From the NCBI RefSeq assembly GCF_023634065.1, contig NZ_JALKCV010000013.1, forward strand, positions 105,429 to 169,428: a DNA stretch of 64,000 nucleotides, written 5' to 3'. The translations under genes and the position numbers were made by a program. Below the pieces are notes generated by a model that saw only the letters and a program-made list of their open reading frames with translations, did not search any database and was not told the DNA's origin. The DNA comes from Microbulbifer litoralis. Lineage in GTDB: Bacteria > Pseudomonadota > Gammaproteobacteria > Pseudomonadales > Cellvibrionaceae. This document shows positions 25,722-34,253 of the stretch, piece after piece (position 1 is the first letter of the stretch; each line of letters begins with the position of its first letter).

Positions 25722-28706
25722 TCAGAAAGTCACCCTCACACTGGCTGCGTAGCGCACATCCTGGGAGTAGGTGTAGGCATGGCGCTTGCCTATTTCACCC
25801 TGGTCCATCAGGCCGACGGTTTCTTCCTTGGTGAGGTTGGCGGCCTCGAAGTTGACCGAGACGTTATCGGTGATGTTGTAGCCCATGGACAGGTCCAACT
25901 GGCCGTAGTCATCGTTGTAGATGGGCAGTTGCCAGTTGATACCATTGGTGGTGCCATTCCAGCCGGTGGGACCGACCGCAACCAGGTATTCACTGCGCCA
26001 GTTCCAGGCGAGACGAGCATAGAAATCGTAGTTCTCGTACATGCCGACCAGGTTATAGGCGTTCTCGGAAATTCCCTCTGCCGGCAGGTCACTGTAATTG
26101 CTACCGTCGGTATTGGTGCCATCCGGGCCCTGGAGGCTGCTGTCGATATAGGTGTAGTTGGCCTGGACGCCGAAACCATCCCAGGGCTCCGGCAGGAAAT
26201 CGAAGAACTTCGTGAAGCCGATTTCCGCGCCCTGAAGGTCGGCAGTGCCTGTGTTGTCGACCCATGTGCTGACGACATCGAACCCTTCGACAGTTGTATT
26301 TTCCACGCCGGTAGTGAAGTAGTTGGAAATGTCCTTGCGGAACAGGCTCAGGTGGGCCATGCCACCGTTGTCGTCAAAGTACCACTCGGCAGACAGGTCG
26401 TACTGGTCGGCCTCCATCGGTTCCAGATAGGGGTTGGTTTCGTCTGAACTCAGTGTGAACTGGGCCAGCCCCAGGTTCTGGAGGTTTTCCAGGGTTATCT
26501 GGGACGGGTCTGTGGGCAGCTCTGCCCCTTCCCTGAGTCCGCCCGACAGGGTCAGCTGCGACTTCAGTTGCCAGAATTCTGGCCGCCATATGGCCTTGGA
26601 CGCTGCAAAACGGAATACCAGCTCGTCAGATGCGTGCAGCCGCAGGTTCAGGCTGGGCAGCAGGTGATCGTAGTCGTTCTTTGCCTTGAGGTCGGAGCTT
26701 TGGGCCGGCAATAATTCTATGGTTTGTAGGTTGCCCGCCTCTTCGGAGCCGACATCGACGGTCCACTGTTCGATATTGAAGTCACCGTCAGCCACATTTT
26801 CCGTGCGCACATAGCGCAGCCCCAGGTTGCCGTCCAGCGGCATGGCCAGGTCTTCGAAAGCGAAGTTGACACGTGTGTAGAGTGCCTGGGTGGTTTCTTC
26901 CTGCTCGTTGATATTGCCCGGATTGTCCGTCAGGTTGAGAGCATTGTCCCAGTCGAGACCACAGCAGCCCCCGGGAGTGTTCGCGACAATACGATCAGTG
27001 CTGGCCCTGAAATCATCGAGCAGTGCCGGGTCCAGCAGGAAAGCCGACGAGGGTACGTTTGCATCGCCCCTTTGGAAACTGCCATAGGAGAAGGGGATCA
27101 GGTCTCCATCTGCGACATCAGGAAAAGGGTAGTTCCCACTGCCTGCATTCCAGGGCTGGTAGCGGGCAGCCCAGCTGCTGCCTTCCCGATTGGTGGCTGA
27201 TTTGTCGCTGTAGCGGGCGCCGGCCTGTACGGACCGCACCAGGCTGTTTTCAAATTCGTATTCCAGGTCCAGGCGCGCGGCAGTGGATTCGCCCTCATTG
27301 TCGGATGGAAGTGACTGTATCTGGCCGTAGCTATAATTTGTGGCATCCGAGAGAAAGCCTTCACCTACGGAGACTGAAGGCGTGTCGTTGAGATTGCCCA
27401 CGCGAATGCTTTCCGGAAAGGCAACCAACCCGAGGGTATAGTCATCGGTTACCGAAGTGGATTCTACCCGTTGGAGATCGGCTTTTACTGCCAGGCGTTC
27501 GGTGGCCTGCCACTCCATGCCAAAGGCGAAGTCCTTGGTTTCCGCAGTGTTCTGCGAGTAACGGGTGCTGGTGCCGAAAGGCATGCCCCAGAGTTCGCCG
27601 ACTTTTGCTTCCGTTCCGTCGTCAGGGTTGCCGTTAAGATCCTCGTACAGGTCGGAGATTTTGGCCCTAAGGGTGCCCGAGATAAGGGCGCCCTGGTCAT
27701 CGTAGACCCAGTCATCACCTTTCATCAGGCTATTGGAATCGAAGGCATCGACGAAGAATGCCGCTTCGTCCCAGTACTGCTCGTGCTTGGAACGAAAGGC
27801 CGTAGCATAGAGTTCCAGCTCGTCGTTGGGGGCCCATTGAAGAGCCAGGTACTGACCATCGCGTTCACGTTGGTAGTCGTTGCGGCGCCAGTCGGACCCG
27901 CGCGGCACCCATACGGTCTCTCCTTCCTCGATGTTGTCGCGGGGATGATACGCACGGGTGTAGATATTATCGGCACGGCTCGACAGGTCTGAGGTGGACA
28001 GGTTGACCAGCAGGCCAAATTCCCCGATGTCGGTTTGCCATCGGTCGCTGAACAGCGCGGAGTACTCGCCGTTGGTTTCCTCGATCTGGTCCCCGTAATT
28101 TCCTTTAACCGTTGCACTGAGCAGTTGCTCGTCGCTGTCGAAAGGCATGCGAGTACGAAGGTTGACCACGCCGCCGAGGCCGCCCTCGATCATGTCGGCC
28201 GTTGGGCTCTTGTAGGTGTCGATTCCGGCCATCAATTCTGCCGGAACATCGTCGAAGCTGAGGCTGCGACCGCCATTGGCGGAAAAGACGTCGCGGCCGT
28301 TGAGTTCGCTGCGTACCTGGGACATGCCGCGCACGGCCACCCCGGCTCCCTCGCCGGCAAAGTGCTCGGGATCGCTCATATTGTCGTAGCGGGTCACTGT
28401 GACACCCGGAACACGTTGCAGGGCCTCGGTAATACTGCGGTCCGGAAGCTTGCCGATATCAGAGGCGACGATGGAATCGACAATCTGGCTGGCGTCGCGC
28501 TTGATATCCTGCGCGGATAGAATGCTGGCCCGCTGGCCGGTAACCACCACCTCCTCGAGCAAGGTGGCGTTGTACTCGGCCTGATCGTCGGCTTGCTCCT
28601 GGGCCAGCGCCAGTGTGCCCGCCGCCATCAGCGAAATACCCGAAGCCAGCTTGATATAGTGCGGCAGTTTCTTTCTGGTAAACGCCTCTTTGTTTCTGTC
28701 AATCAC
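25722..28706 (-). CDS. TonB-dependent outer-membrane receptor (xyloglucan oligosaccharide uptake)
   Basis: 994 aa. Start is GTG 28706 with GGGAG seven bases before it. Signal peptide to about residue 36 (TLALAQ), then a TonB-box-like segment LEEVVVTG near 50, a plug domain (about 60-180; DIGKLPDRSITEALQRVPGV) and the 22-strand barrel ending in the terminal Phe (RVTF). This is the carbohydrate class of receptor common in Cellvibrio, Xanthomonas and Caulobacter. Between GH95 and GH35, it corresponds to the receptor of the C. japonicus xyloglucan locus and should import xyloglucan oligosaccharides. It is 67 bp after GH95. Confidence 0.93.
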   Translation of the reverse strand: MIDRNKEAFTRKKLPHYIKLASGISLMAAGTLALAQEQADDQAEYNATLLEEVVVTGQRASILSAQDIKRDASQIVDSIVASDIGKLPDRSITEALQRVPGVTVTRYDNMSDPEHFAGEGAGVAVRGMSQVRSELNGRDVFSANGGRSLSFDDVPAELMAGIDTYKSPTADMIEGGLGGVVNLRTRMPFDSDEQLLSATVKGNYGDQIEETNGEYSALFSDRWQTDIGEFGLLVNLSTSDLSSRADNIYTRAYHPRDNIEEGETVWVPRGSDWRRNDYQRERDGQYLALQWAPNDELELYATAFRSKHEQYWDEAAFFVDAFDSNSLMKGDDWVYDDQGALISGTLRAKISDLYEDLNGNPDDGTEAKVGELWGMPFGTSTRYSQNTAETKDFAFGMEWQATERLAVKADLQRVESTSVTDDYTLGLVAFPESIRVGNLNDTPSVSVGEGFLSDATNYSYGQIQSLPSDNEGESTAARLDLEYEFENSLVRSVQAGARYSDKSATNREGSSWAARYQPWNAGSGNYPFPDVADGDLIPFSYGSFQRGDANVPSSAFLLDPALLDDFRASTDRIVANTPGGCCGLDWDNALNLTDNPGNINEQEETTQALYTRVNFAFEDLAMPLDGNLGLRYVRTENVADGDFNIEQWTVDVGSEEAGNLQTIELLPAQSSDLKAKNDYDHLLPSLNLRLHASDELVFRFAASKAIWRPEFWQLKSQLTLSGGLREGAELPTDPSQITLENLQNLGLAQFTLSSDETNPYLEPMEADQYDLSAEWYFDDNGGMAHLSLFRKDISNYFTTGVENTTVEGFDVVSTWVDNTGTADLQGAEIGFTKFFDFLPEPWDGFGVQANYTYIDSSLQGPDGTNTDGSNYSDLPAEGISENAYNLVGMYENYDFYARLAWNWRSEYLVAVGPTGWNGTTNGINWQLPIYNDDYGQLDLSMGYNITDNVSVNFEAANLTKEETVGLMDQGEIGKRHAYTYSQDVRYAASVRVTF

Positions 28707-28773
28707 TCTTCTTCTCCCATCATTATTGGTTTATTGATTTAACCCTAAGACTTTTCTCCTGCTGCTTTTTTCG

Positions 28774-31278
28774 CTATCTCCGCGCTGCCGGCAGGGCAGT
28801 TGTTCTGTCGGCGGTTAGGAGATAGCGCTCTCCGGCTTGCGCTTGAAAGGTTCTTGTGTTGCCTTCCTGGCGCAGGCCGAGAATTTTGTTGTCGCCGGTG
28901 CGGCGCAGTGTGTATTCGCCGTCGTCGGGTAACTGCAGGTGCAGTGCAGCGGAGTGGCCGCTCTCGATTTCGGCCTGTTGCAACCGGCCTTGCCGCCACT
29001 GCATGTCCACGGTGATATCGCCGCGGGCACGCAGGCCGGTTATCGATCCGTTGGCCCAGGCTTCCGGCAGGGATGGCAGCAGCCGGATCTGTCCGCCGTG
29101 GGACTGCAGCAGCATTTCCGCCACCCCCGCGGTCGCGCCGAAGTTGCCATCTATCTGGAAGGGCGGGTGGGTGCTCCACAGGTTTGGCAGGGTGCTGTCT
29201 TTGAGTTGCGCGGCGAGAATCCGGTGGGCGCGGTCGCCGTTCTGCAGGCGTGCCCAGAGGGCGATTTTCCAGGCGCGGCTCCAGCCGGTGCCGGCGTCGC
29301 CGCGGGCCTTGAGTGAAGTGCGTGCGGCGTCCAGCAGGTCCGGTGTCTGTGTGTCGATGCGATCATCGGGGAAGAGGGCGTAGAGCTGGGACACATGGCG
29401 GTGCTGGTTCTCCGCATCGTCCAGGTCCGTCTTCCACTCCTGCAGTTGTCCCCAGCGGCCGATGCGCAGACCCGGGTCGAGGTTTTCCAGGGTGCGGTTC
29501 AGCTCGCCGACAAAGGCGGAATCGCCCAGCAGGCTGGCGGCGTCGCGGGTGTTGCGCAGCAGCTCCGAAACCAGCTGCTGGGACATGGCGGCACCCATGG
29601 TGAAATCGCCGTGTTCCGGGGAGTAGCTGGGGGAGACCACCAGCTTGCCGTCGCGCGGATCCTTGACCAGTGCGTCCAGCCACAACTGTGCGGCGCCCTT
29701 CATGACCGGATAGGCGCGCTCGCGCAGGAACTGTGAGTCTTTGCTGTAGCGGTAGTGCTCGTAGAAGTGGTCTGCCAGCCAGGCGCCGGCCTCCGGCTGC
29801 CAGAAGGCAGTGGGCCAGTCGATAACGCCGGAGAAGCCCCACACGTTGGTATTCAGGAACAGGGTCCAGCCGCGCGCGCCGAGCAGTTTTTCCGCCGCCT
29901 CCGAGCCGGGTTGCTGCAGGCTTTCGACAAAGTCGAACAGCGGCGCGGTGGTTTCCGCCAGGTTGGTGACTTCCGCCGGCCAGTAATTCATCTGCAGATT
30001 GATATTGGCGTGGTAGTCGGCGTTCCACGGCGGCGTGGCGGAATTGTTCCAGACGCCCTGCAGGTTGGCGGGCAGGGAGCCGGCGCGGGAGCTGGCGATC
30101 AGCAGGTAGCGGCCGAACTGGAAATACAGGGTTTCCAGGGCGCGGTCGGCGGTTTTATTGCCGCTACCGTAATTTTTCAGCCACTGGTCGATCGGTGGCA
30201 TCGCTGTAGGAGCCTGCTTGCAGGCGAATGTTTCGGTGTCTTCGGTCTGACGCTGTTTGCCTGTAAGCAGGCGCCTGCAGGGGAATTCTTGCAGGTTCAG
30301 GGCCACGCGCTCGAACAGGGACTGGTAGTCGGAAATATGGTCTGCGCGCAGGGCCTCGTAGCCTTTGTCGGTAGCGCTGTCCACACGGGATTGGACTGCC
30401 CTGTGCGGGAGTTGGCCGCGATATTCCGGGTAGTCTGCGGCGTAGTCGGTGCCGGCGGCCAGCAGCAGGGTGGCGCTGTCGGCGCCGGTGACCCGCAGGG
30501 TGCCGTCTTCGGCGGTGGCGATGTGGCCTCCATCGGCGATGACCTGCAGCTGGGTTTCGTAGTGCAGGCCGTTGTCCTCGAGGGCTCCACTGACCGTGAT
30601 GCGCCGGCCCTCTATCCGGGTATCGGCGCTGCGGTTGTCGGGGATGTCCAGGTGGGCAGTAAAGCTGATGCTGTCTTTGCGGTCCGCGCTCAGGTGCACG
30701 GCGATCACGCCATCCGGATAGCTGGCCAGGTATTCGCGCGTGTAGTGAATACCGCCGGCCCGGTAGCTGACGCTGGCGGTGGCAGTATTCAGGTCGAGTT
30801 CGCGGCGGTAGTCGGACACCGCTTCCGGTTGGGGAAACTGCAGTTGCAGGGTGCCGAAGCTCTGGTAGTTGCCGTAGCCGGTGATCTCGCGGCCGAGCAC
30901 TTCGGCCACCTGTTCCGGTGCCTGCTGCCCATGTTCGCGCAGGGCCTGTTGTACCTGCTGCAGGGGGCGGGCCTGCGGTTTCTCCGGCAGGCCGAAATCG
31001 TAGCCCTGCTGCGAGCCGGGGCCGCCGGTCCAGAGGGTCTTTTCATTGAACTGCAGCTGATCGACGGCGATGCCGCCCTGGACGGTCGCGCCCATGGCGC
31101 CGTTGCCGATCGGCAGGCTCTCTTTTTCCCAGTCCTGCGCCGGCCGGTCGAACCAGAGTGTCAGTGGCGTGTCCGCGCTGGCAATTGCCGGAACGCAGAT
31201 TGCCGCCCATACCAGCAGGCGGGCGAGACTGGGGCGAGGTCCGGCCGCCAGGGGCGCTCGGAGATCTGTTCGGCTCAT
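28774..31278 (-). CDS. afc95A: GH95 alpha-L-fucosidase
   Basis: 834 aa, exported (hydrophobic core about 20-33, cleavage near ASA). GH95 architecture: N-terminal beta region (LWFDRPAQDWEKESLPIGNG), linker, (alpha/alpha)6 barrel containing NADYHANINLQMNYWPAE, whose Asn residues act with the catalytic acid in this family. It should remove alpha-1,2-fucose from the galactose of fucogalactoxyloglucan, the first trimming step. First gene of the xyloglucan run; the TGTAAACGTTTACA operator lies 149 bp upstream. About residues 334-358 are an insertion encoded by a hairpin repeat (30204-30280) absent from my expectation of the family, between the N-terminal domain and barrel; whether activity survives is unknown. 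Confidence 0.9.
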   Translation of the reverse strand: MSRTDLRAPLAAGPRPSLARLLVWAAICVPAIASADTPLTLWFDRPAQDWEKESLPIGNGAMGATVQGGIAVDQLQFNEKTLWTGGPGSQQGYDFGLPEKPQARPLQQVQQALREHGQQAPEQVAEVLGREITGYGNYQSFGTLQLQFPQPEAVSDYRRELDLNTATASVSYRAGGIHYTREYLASYPDGVIAVHLSADRKDSISFTAHLDIPDNRSADTRIEGRRITVSGALEDNGLHYETQLQVIADGGHIATAEDGTLRVTGADSATLLLAAGTDYAADYPEYRGQLPHRAVQSRVDSATDKGYEALRADHISDYQSLFERVALNLQEFPCRRLLTGKQRQTEDTETFACKQAPTAMPPIDQWLKNYGSGNKTADRALETLYFQFGRYLLIASSRAGSLPANLQGVWNNSATPPWNADYHANINLQMNYWPAEVTNLAETTAPLFDFVESLQQPGSEAAEKLLGARGWTLFLNTNVWGFSGVIDWPTAFWQPEAGAWLADHFYEHYRYSKDSQFLRERAYPVMKGAAQLWLDALVKDPRDGKLVVSPSYSPEHGDFTMGAAMSQQLVSELLRNTRDAASLLGDSAFVGELNRTLENLDPGLRIGRWGQLQEWKTDLDDAENQHRHVSQLYALFPDDRIDTQTPDLLDAARTSLKARGDAGTGWSRAWKIALWARLQNGDRAHRILAAQLKDSTLPNLWSTHPPFQIDGNFGATAGVAEMLLQSHGGQIRLLPSLPEAWANGSITGLRARGDITVDMQWRQGRLQQAEIESGHSAALHLQLPDDGEYTLRRTGDNKILGLRQEGNTRTFQAQAGERYLLTADRTTALPAARR
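30204..30280. repeat. dispersed inverted repeat inserted in frame in the GH95 gene
   Basis: Arms CTGTAGGAGCCTGCTTGCAGG... (30204-30228) and its complement (30256-30280) match at 21 of 25 positions. The same TAGGAGCCTG core forms hairpins between genes at 46799-46826 and a half copy near 39009. It adds about 27 codons to GH95 without breaking the frame. Confidence 0.8.
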
Positions 31279-31636
31279 CGCTGTGTCACGCTCGTTATAG
31301 GTTTTGTCTTGTGACGTCTGGCGCAGTTTGGCGCCAACATTATTTTTTTGGCTATCTTGTGGCTGTTCGTGGCTACCCGGTGCAGAGGCAGCTATCCAGC
31401 GTATCTGCGATCAAGGTATCATCGGATGTAAACGTTTACAATATTTATATCAATTATATGCTAATTGGCTGGTAGCTCAAGCATCGGACAGCGGGGCCCG
31501 GTGCTGAATATGTGTATGAACTATGGGATTTAAGGCACAAATAGCCGCGCAGCGTGGGATAATCTGATCCCGGCCGCTTGGCGGTGGCCCATTTATTTGT
31601 CATATTAATCGATTGCCGACGAAGGGGACCTGAATC
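31279..31636. promoter_or_regulatory. divergent control region between GH95 and FadR-type gene
   Basis: 358 bp without a credible gene. It contains the operator palindrome (31427-31440) and a very AT-rich stretch at 31441-31465, unlike its GC-rich surroundings, that probably includes promoter elements for one or both directions. AAGGGG at 31622 is the ribosome site for the regulator GTG start. Confidence 0.65.
31427..31440. promoter_or_regulatory. operator palindrome TGTAAACGTTTACA, site a
   Basis: Perfect 14-bp palindrome with central CG, the form bound by LacI/CcpA-family repressors. 149 bp upstream of GH95 and 197 bp upstream of the FadR-type gene. On its left flank it shares G.TA.CATC.G. 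with sites b and c, a block placed downstream of the operator as read toward the minus-strand genes. Confidence 0.88.
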
Positions 31637-32374
31637 GTGGACAGACAGCAGAGTGGACGCAACCTGACCCAGCAGCTGGTGCATGTGCTGGGCGCAGCCA
31701 TCGCCAACGGCCGCTACCGGCCGGGGGATGGACTGCCGTCGGAGGCGAGCCTGTGTGATGAGCACGGCATCAGCCGCAGCGCCACCCGCGAGGCGATCAA
31801 GATGCTGACGGCCAAGGGGCTGATCACTTCCCGCCCGCGCCAGGGCATCCGCGTACAGCCGCGCGCGCGCTGGAACCTGTTTGACCCGGATGTGCTGGGC
31901 TGGATCCTGAACGCCAGCCCGTCGCTGGAAATGCTGCGGGAGTTCCTGCAGCTGCGCATGGCGATTGAAAAGGAGGCGGCCGCGCTGGCTGCCGCGGATC
32001 AGGACCGGCAGAAAGTTGCGGCGATCGGCGCGGCGCTACAGCAGATGAAGGAGGCGGAGGAAGGGCTGCGGGACCCGGTGGAGGCGGACATCGCTTTTCA
32101 CATCAATATCCTCAATGCGACCAACAATCCCTTCTATGTCCAGCTCGGCAGCTTTATCGAGACGGCCCTGCGGGTCAGTATCCGCTTTACCAACCGCATC
32201 AAGGGCGTGGAGACCGCCAGCTACGCCAATCATAAGAAGCTGTTCGATGCCATCGACCGGGGCGAGATCCTCGCCGCGCGCGCGGCCTCCGGTGCCATGC
32301 AGGCGGAGGCGTTGGCACTGATCGAGGGCGAACTGGACCGCCGCGAAATAGAAGGGAGCGTGGCCACGGCGTAG
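31637..32374 (+). CDS. GntR-family transcriptional regulator, FadR subfamily
   Basis: 245 aa: N-terminal winged helix (residues about 8-75; GDGLPSEASLCDEHGISRSATREAIKML) and a C-terminal all-helical FCD ligand-binding domain (about 100-230) with the Asp/His metal-site pattern expected in this group. Such regulators usually sense small carboxylic acids or sugar acids (for example galactonate or uronates). It is divergent from the GH95/TonB run and convergent with the second GH43, so it may repress one or both, but the target is inference. The repeated palindrome here is LacI-like, not a typical FadR site. GTG start with AAGGGG upstream; its stop codon lies in an inverted repeat. Confidence 0.88.
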   Translation: MDRQQSGRNLTQQLVHVLGAAIANGRYRPGDGLPSEASLCDEHGISRSATREAIKMLTAKGLITSRPRQGIRVQPRARWNLFDPDVLGWILNASPSLEMLREFLQLRMAIEKEAAALAAADQDRQKVAAIGAALQQMKEAEEGLRDPVEADIAFHINILNATNNPFYVQLGSFIETALRVSIRFTNRIKGVETASYANHKKLFDAIDRGEILAARAASGAMQAEALALIEGELDRREIEGSVATA

Positions 32375-32447
32375 CCCGGATGGAGGCGCGCAGCGCCGGA
32401 ATCCGGGGGCCGACATCCCGGATTCCGCTGCGCTGCATCCGGGCTAC
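32371..32447. repeat. REP-like inverted repeat between convergent genes
   Basis: Arms GTAGCCCGGATG...AATCCGGG and CCCGGATT...CATCCGGGCTAC, about 31-37 bases each with a short centre. This motif class is common between genes in many GC-rich bacteria. It contains the TAG stop codon of the FadR-type gene and may stop transcription from both sides. Confidence 0.8.
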
Positions 32448-32466
32448 GTTTGTTGATCGCCTGTGG

Positions 32467-34191
32467 TTAGCCGGGCTTATTCTCCCGGTGGGCGTAGAGC
32501 CCGATTACCGCACCGACAAATCCGCCGGCTTCACGGGTGCTGAGCAGTGTACCGTCCGCATCCTGTAACAGCGGGATCCAGCCATCGCCAGTGCGGTAGC
32601 GGAAATCGTAGTGCCTGCCGCGGGCGTCGATACGCAGCTCCAGCTTTTCCCCGGCCTCCTGTTCGAGCGCGGTGGCGGCAATGACTTTGCCGGCTGCGGG
32701 ATCGCCGGGCCCGGCGCGGCGCGCGACGATCAACTGCGTTTTCCCCTCTGCGTTTTTCTCCACCCCGAAGAAATAGAAATAATCGTCGCTCTGGAAGGCG
32801 GCCATACCGGCCCTGTCACCTTCCTGTGCCGGGCGGTAGTACATGGCCGTGGAAGCCGAGGCGTGGAGATGCTGCTGGCGCCGCGCCAGGAAGGACGGGC
32901 GGCCGTGATCGCCCAGCCCGTCGCCGCGGGCGCGGAGCGCCAGCGAACCGGGGGTTTTGCGCAGGCTGTGCCAGGGCTTGTCCTGCGGCTGCCGGGGCGA
33001 CAGCCAGTAGTCCGCGAGTTTTTCGCGGTCGAACTCGTCGCGCAGCGTGAAATTGCCGCTGGTCGGTATCGATGCACCGGGCTGCGGTTCGAGCTGCGGC
33101 CGCGCGGCGGTGTAGGGCACCTGTTGATCTGCCTCGGTAATGACCGGCCAGCCATCGCGCCACTCCACCGGCATCAGGAAGGTCTCGCGACCGGTGTTGT
33201 AGAAATCCCCCCGCTCGCGCTCGATAAGATAGGGTCGCACGCCGAGAAAAGTCGCCCACCAGTTGCCCGCACCGTCCCGCACGAAATCCGCGTGGCCGAC
33301 CGAGGTGATCGGGTTCGCGCGCTCCGGGTCCAGGTCCCGCTGGGTCAGGATCGGGTTTTTGTCCCAGGGCTCGAAGGGCCCGAATACCGAATCCGCCTTG
33401 AACACCACCTGCGAATGCTGCAGCGAAGTGCCGCCCTCGGCGGCGATCAGGTAGAGCTGGCCGTTGCGCCGGAACAGGTGCGGTCCCTCGATCCAGACCG
33501 GTTTCTGCTCGATATCCACGCCGCCGTTGACCACCAGTTTGCGCGGGCCGACCAGCTCGAGTTTTTCCGCATCGAATTCCTGTACCCACAGGGCGCGGTG
33601 GCCCTCGTAGCGTGGCTCACCGATGGGGGCGTCGTTGTTGATGATATAGGCGCGGCCGTCGTCGTCGAAAAACAGCGACGGATCGATGCCGCCCATATCC
33701 GGCAGCCACACCGGGTCGGACCAGGGGCCGGCGGGGTCTTTTGCAGTGACGACAAAGTTGCCGCCGCAGTCGACGCAGGTGGTGACCAGGTAAAAAGTAC
33801 CGTCGTGATGGCTGATGGCCGGCGCGAAGACGCCGCGGGAAATACCGAGATTCCCGAAGTCCAGCTGCGACGGCCGGTCGATCACATTGCCGATCTGGGT
33901 CCAGTTGACCAGGTCGCGGCTGTGGAAGATCGGGATGCCCGGGAAATAGGAGAAACTGGAATTGACCAGGTAATAGTCCTGGCCGACCTGCACTATGCTC
34001 GGGTCCGGGTAGAAGCCCGCCAGGATCGGGTTGCGGTACTCCTCCCTGTCGGCCGGTTTATCGAACACCGGATCGCGGCCGCTGTACTCGAACCAGTCGA
34101 AGGTGGCGTAGGTGCCGGCCTGCGGCTCGGCGAGGGTCGCGTCCGGGAACAGCAGCGCGGCTGTCAGTGCGGCGGTGATGAATTTATACAT
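32467..34191 (-). CDS. GH43 glycosidase with C-terminal beta-sandwich (copy B)
   Basis: 574 aa, signal peptide cleaved near residue 21 (ATLAE). Same architecture as the GH43 at 11287-13017 and clearly paralogous (shared FDWFEYSG / FSWFEYSG, EYRNPILAG, HSRDLVNWTQIGN, CVDCGGNFVVTA). Active-site motifs: AGFYPDPS, GIDPSLF and WIEGPHLF. C-terminal sandwich from about 375. Probably an arabinofuranosidase or beta-xylosidase acting on xyloglucan or xylan side chains. Last gene of the GH9-led minus-strand group, 62 bp after the second GH35. Two copies in two groups under the same operator suggests different side-chain linkages or cell locations. Confidence 0.88.
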   Translation of the reverse strand: MYKFITAALTAALLFPDATLAEPQAGTYATFDWFEYSGRDPVFDKPADREEYRNPILAGFYPDPSIVQVGQDYYLVNSSFSYFPGIPIFHSRDLVNWTQIGNVIDRPSQLDFGNLGISRGVFAPAISHHDGTFYLVTTCVDCGGNFVVTAKDPAGPWSDPVWLPDMGGIDPSLFFDDDGRAYIINNDAPIGEPRYEGHRALWVQEFDAEKLELVGPRKLVVNGGVDIEQKPVWIEGPHLFRRNGQLYLIAAEGGTSLQHSQVVFKADSVFGPFEPWDKNPILTQRDLDPERANPITSVGHADFVRDGAGNWWATFLGVRPYLIERERGDFYNTGRETFLMPVEWRDGWPVITEADQQVPYTAARPQLEPQPGASIPTSGNFTLRDEFDREKLADYWLSPRQPQDKPWHSLRKTPGSLALRARGDGLGDHGRPSFLARRQQHLHASASTAMYYRPAQEGDRAGMAAFQSDDYFYFFGVEKNAEGKTQLIVARRAGPGDPAAGKVIAATALEQEAGEKLELRIDARGRHYDFRYRTGDGWIPLLQDADGTLLSTREAGGFVGAVIGLYAHRENKPG

Positions 34192-34253
34192 TGACGGTTT
34201 CTCTTATTGTTTTTCGGTTGTTCGGCGATTGGGCAAATACCGGGTTGCCCCAA

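Noticed and set aside
31158..31475. 105-aa frame across the GH95 upstream region
   Set aside because: Runs through the operator and AT-rich promoter zone; no ribosome site.
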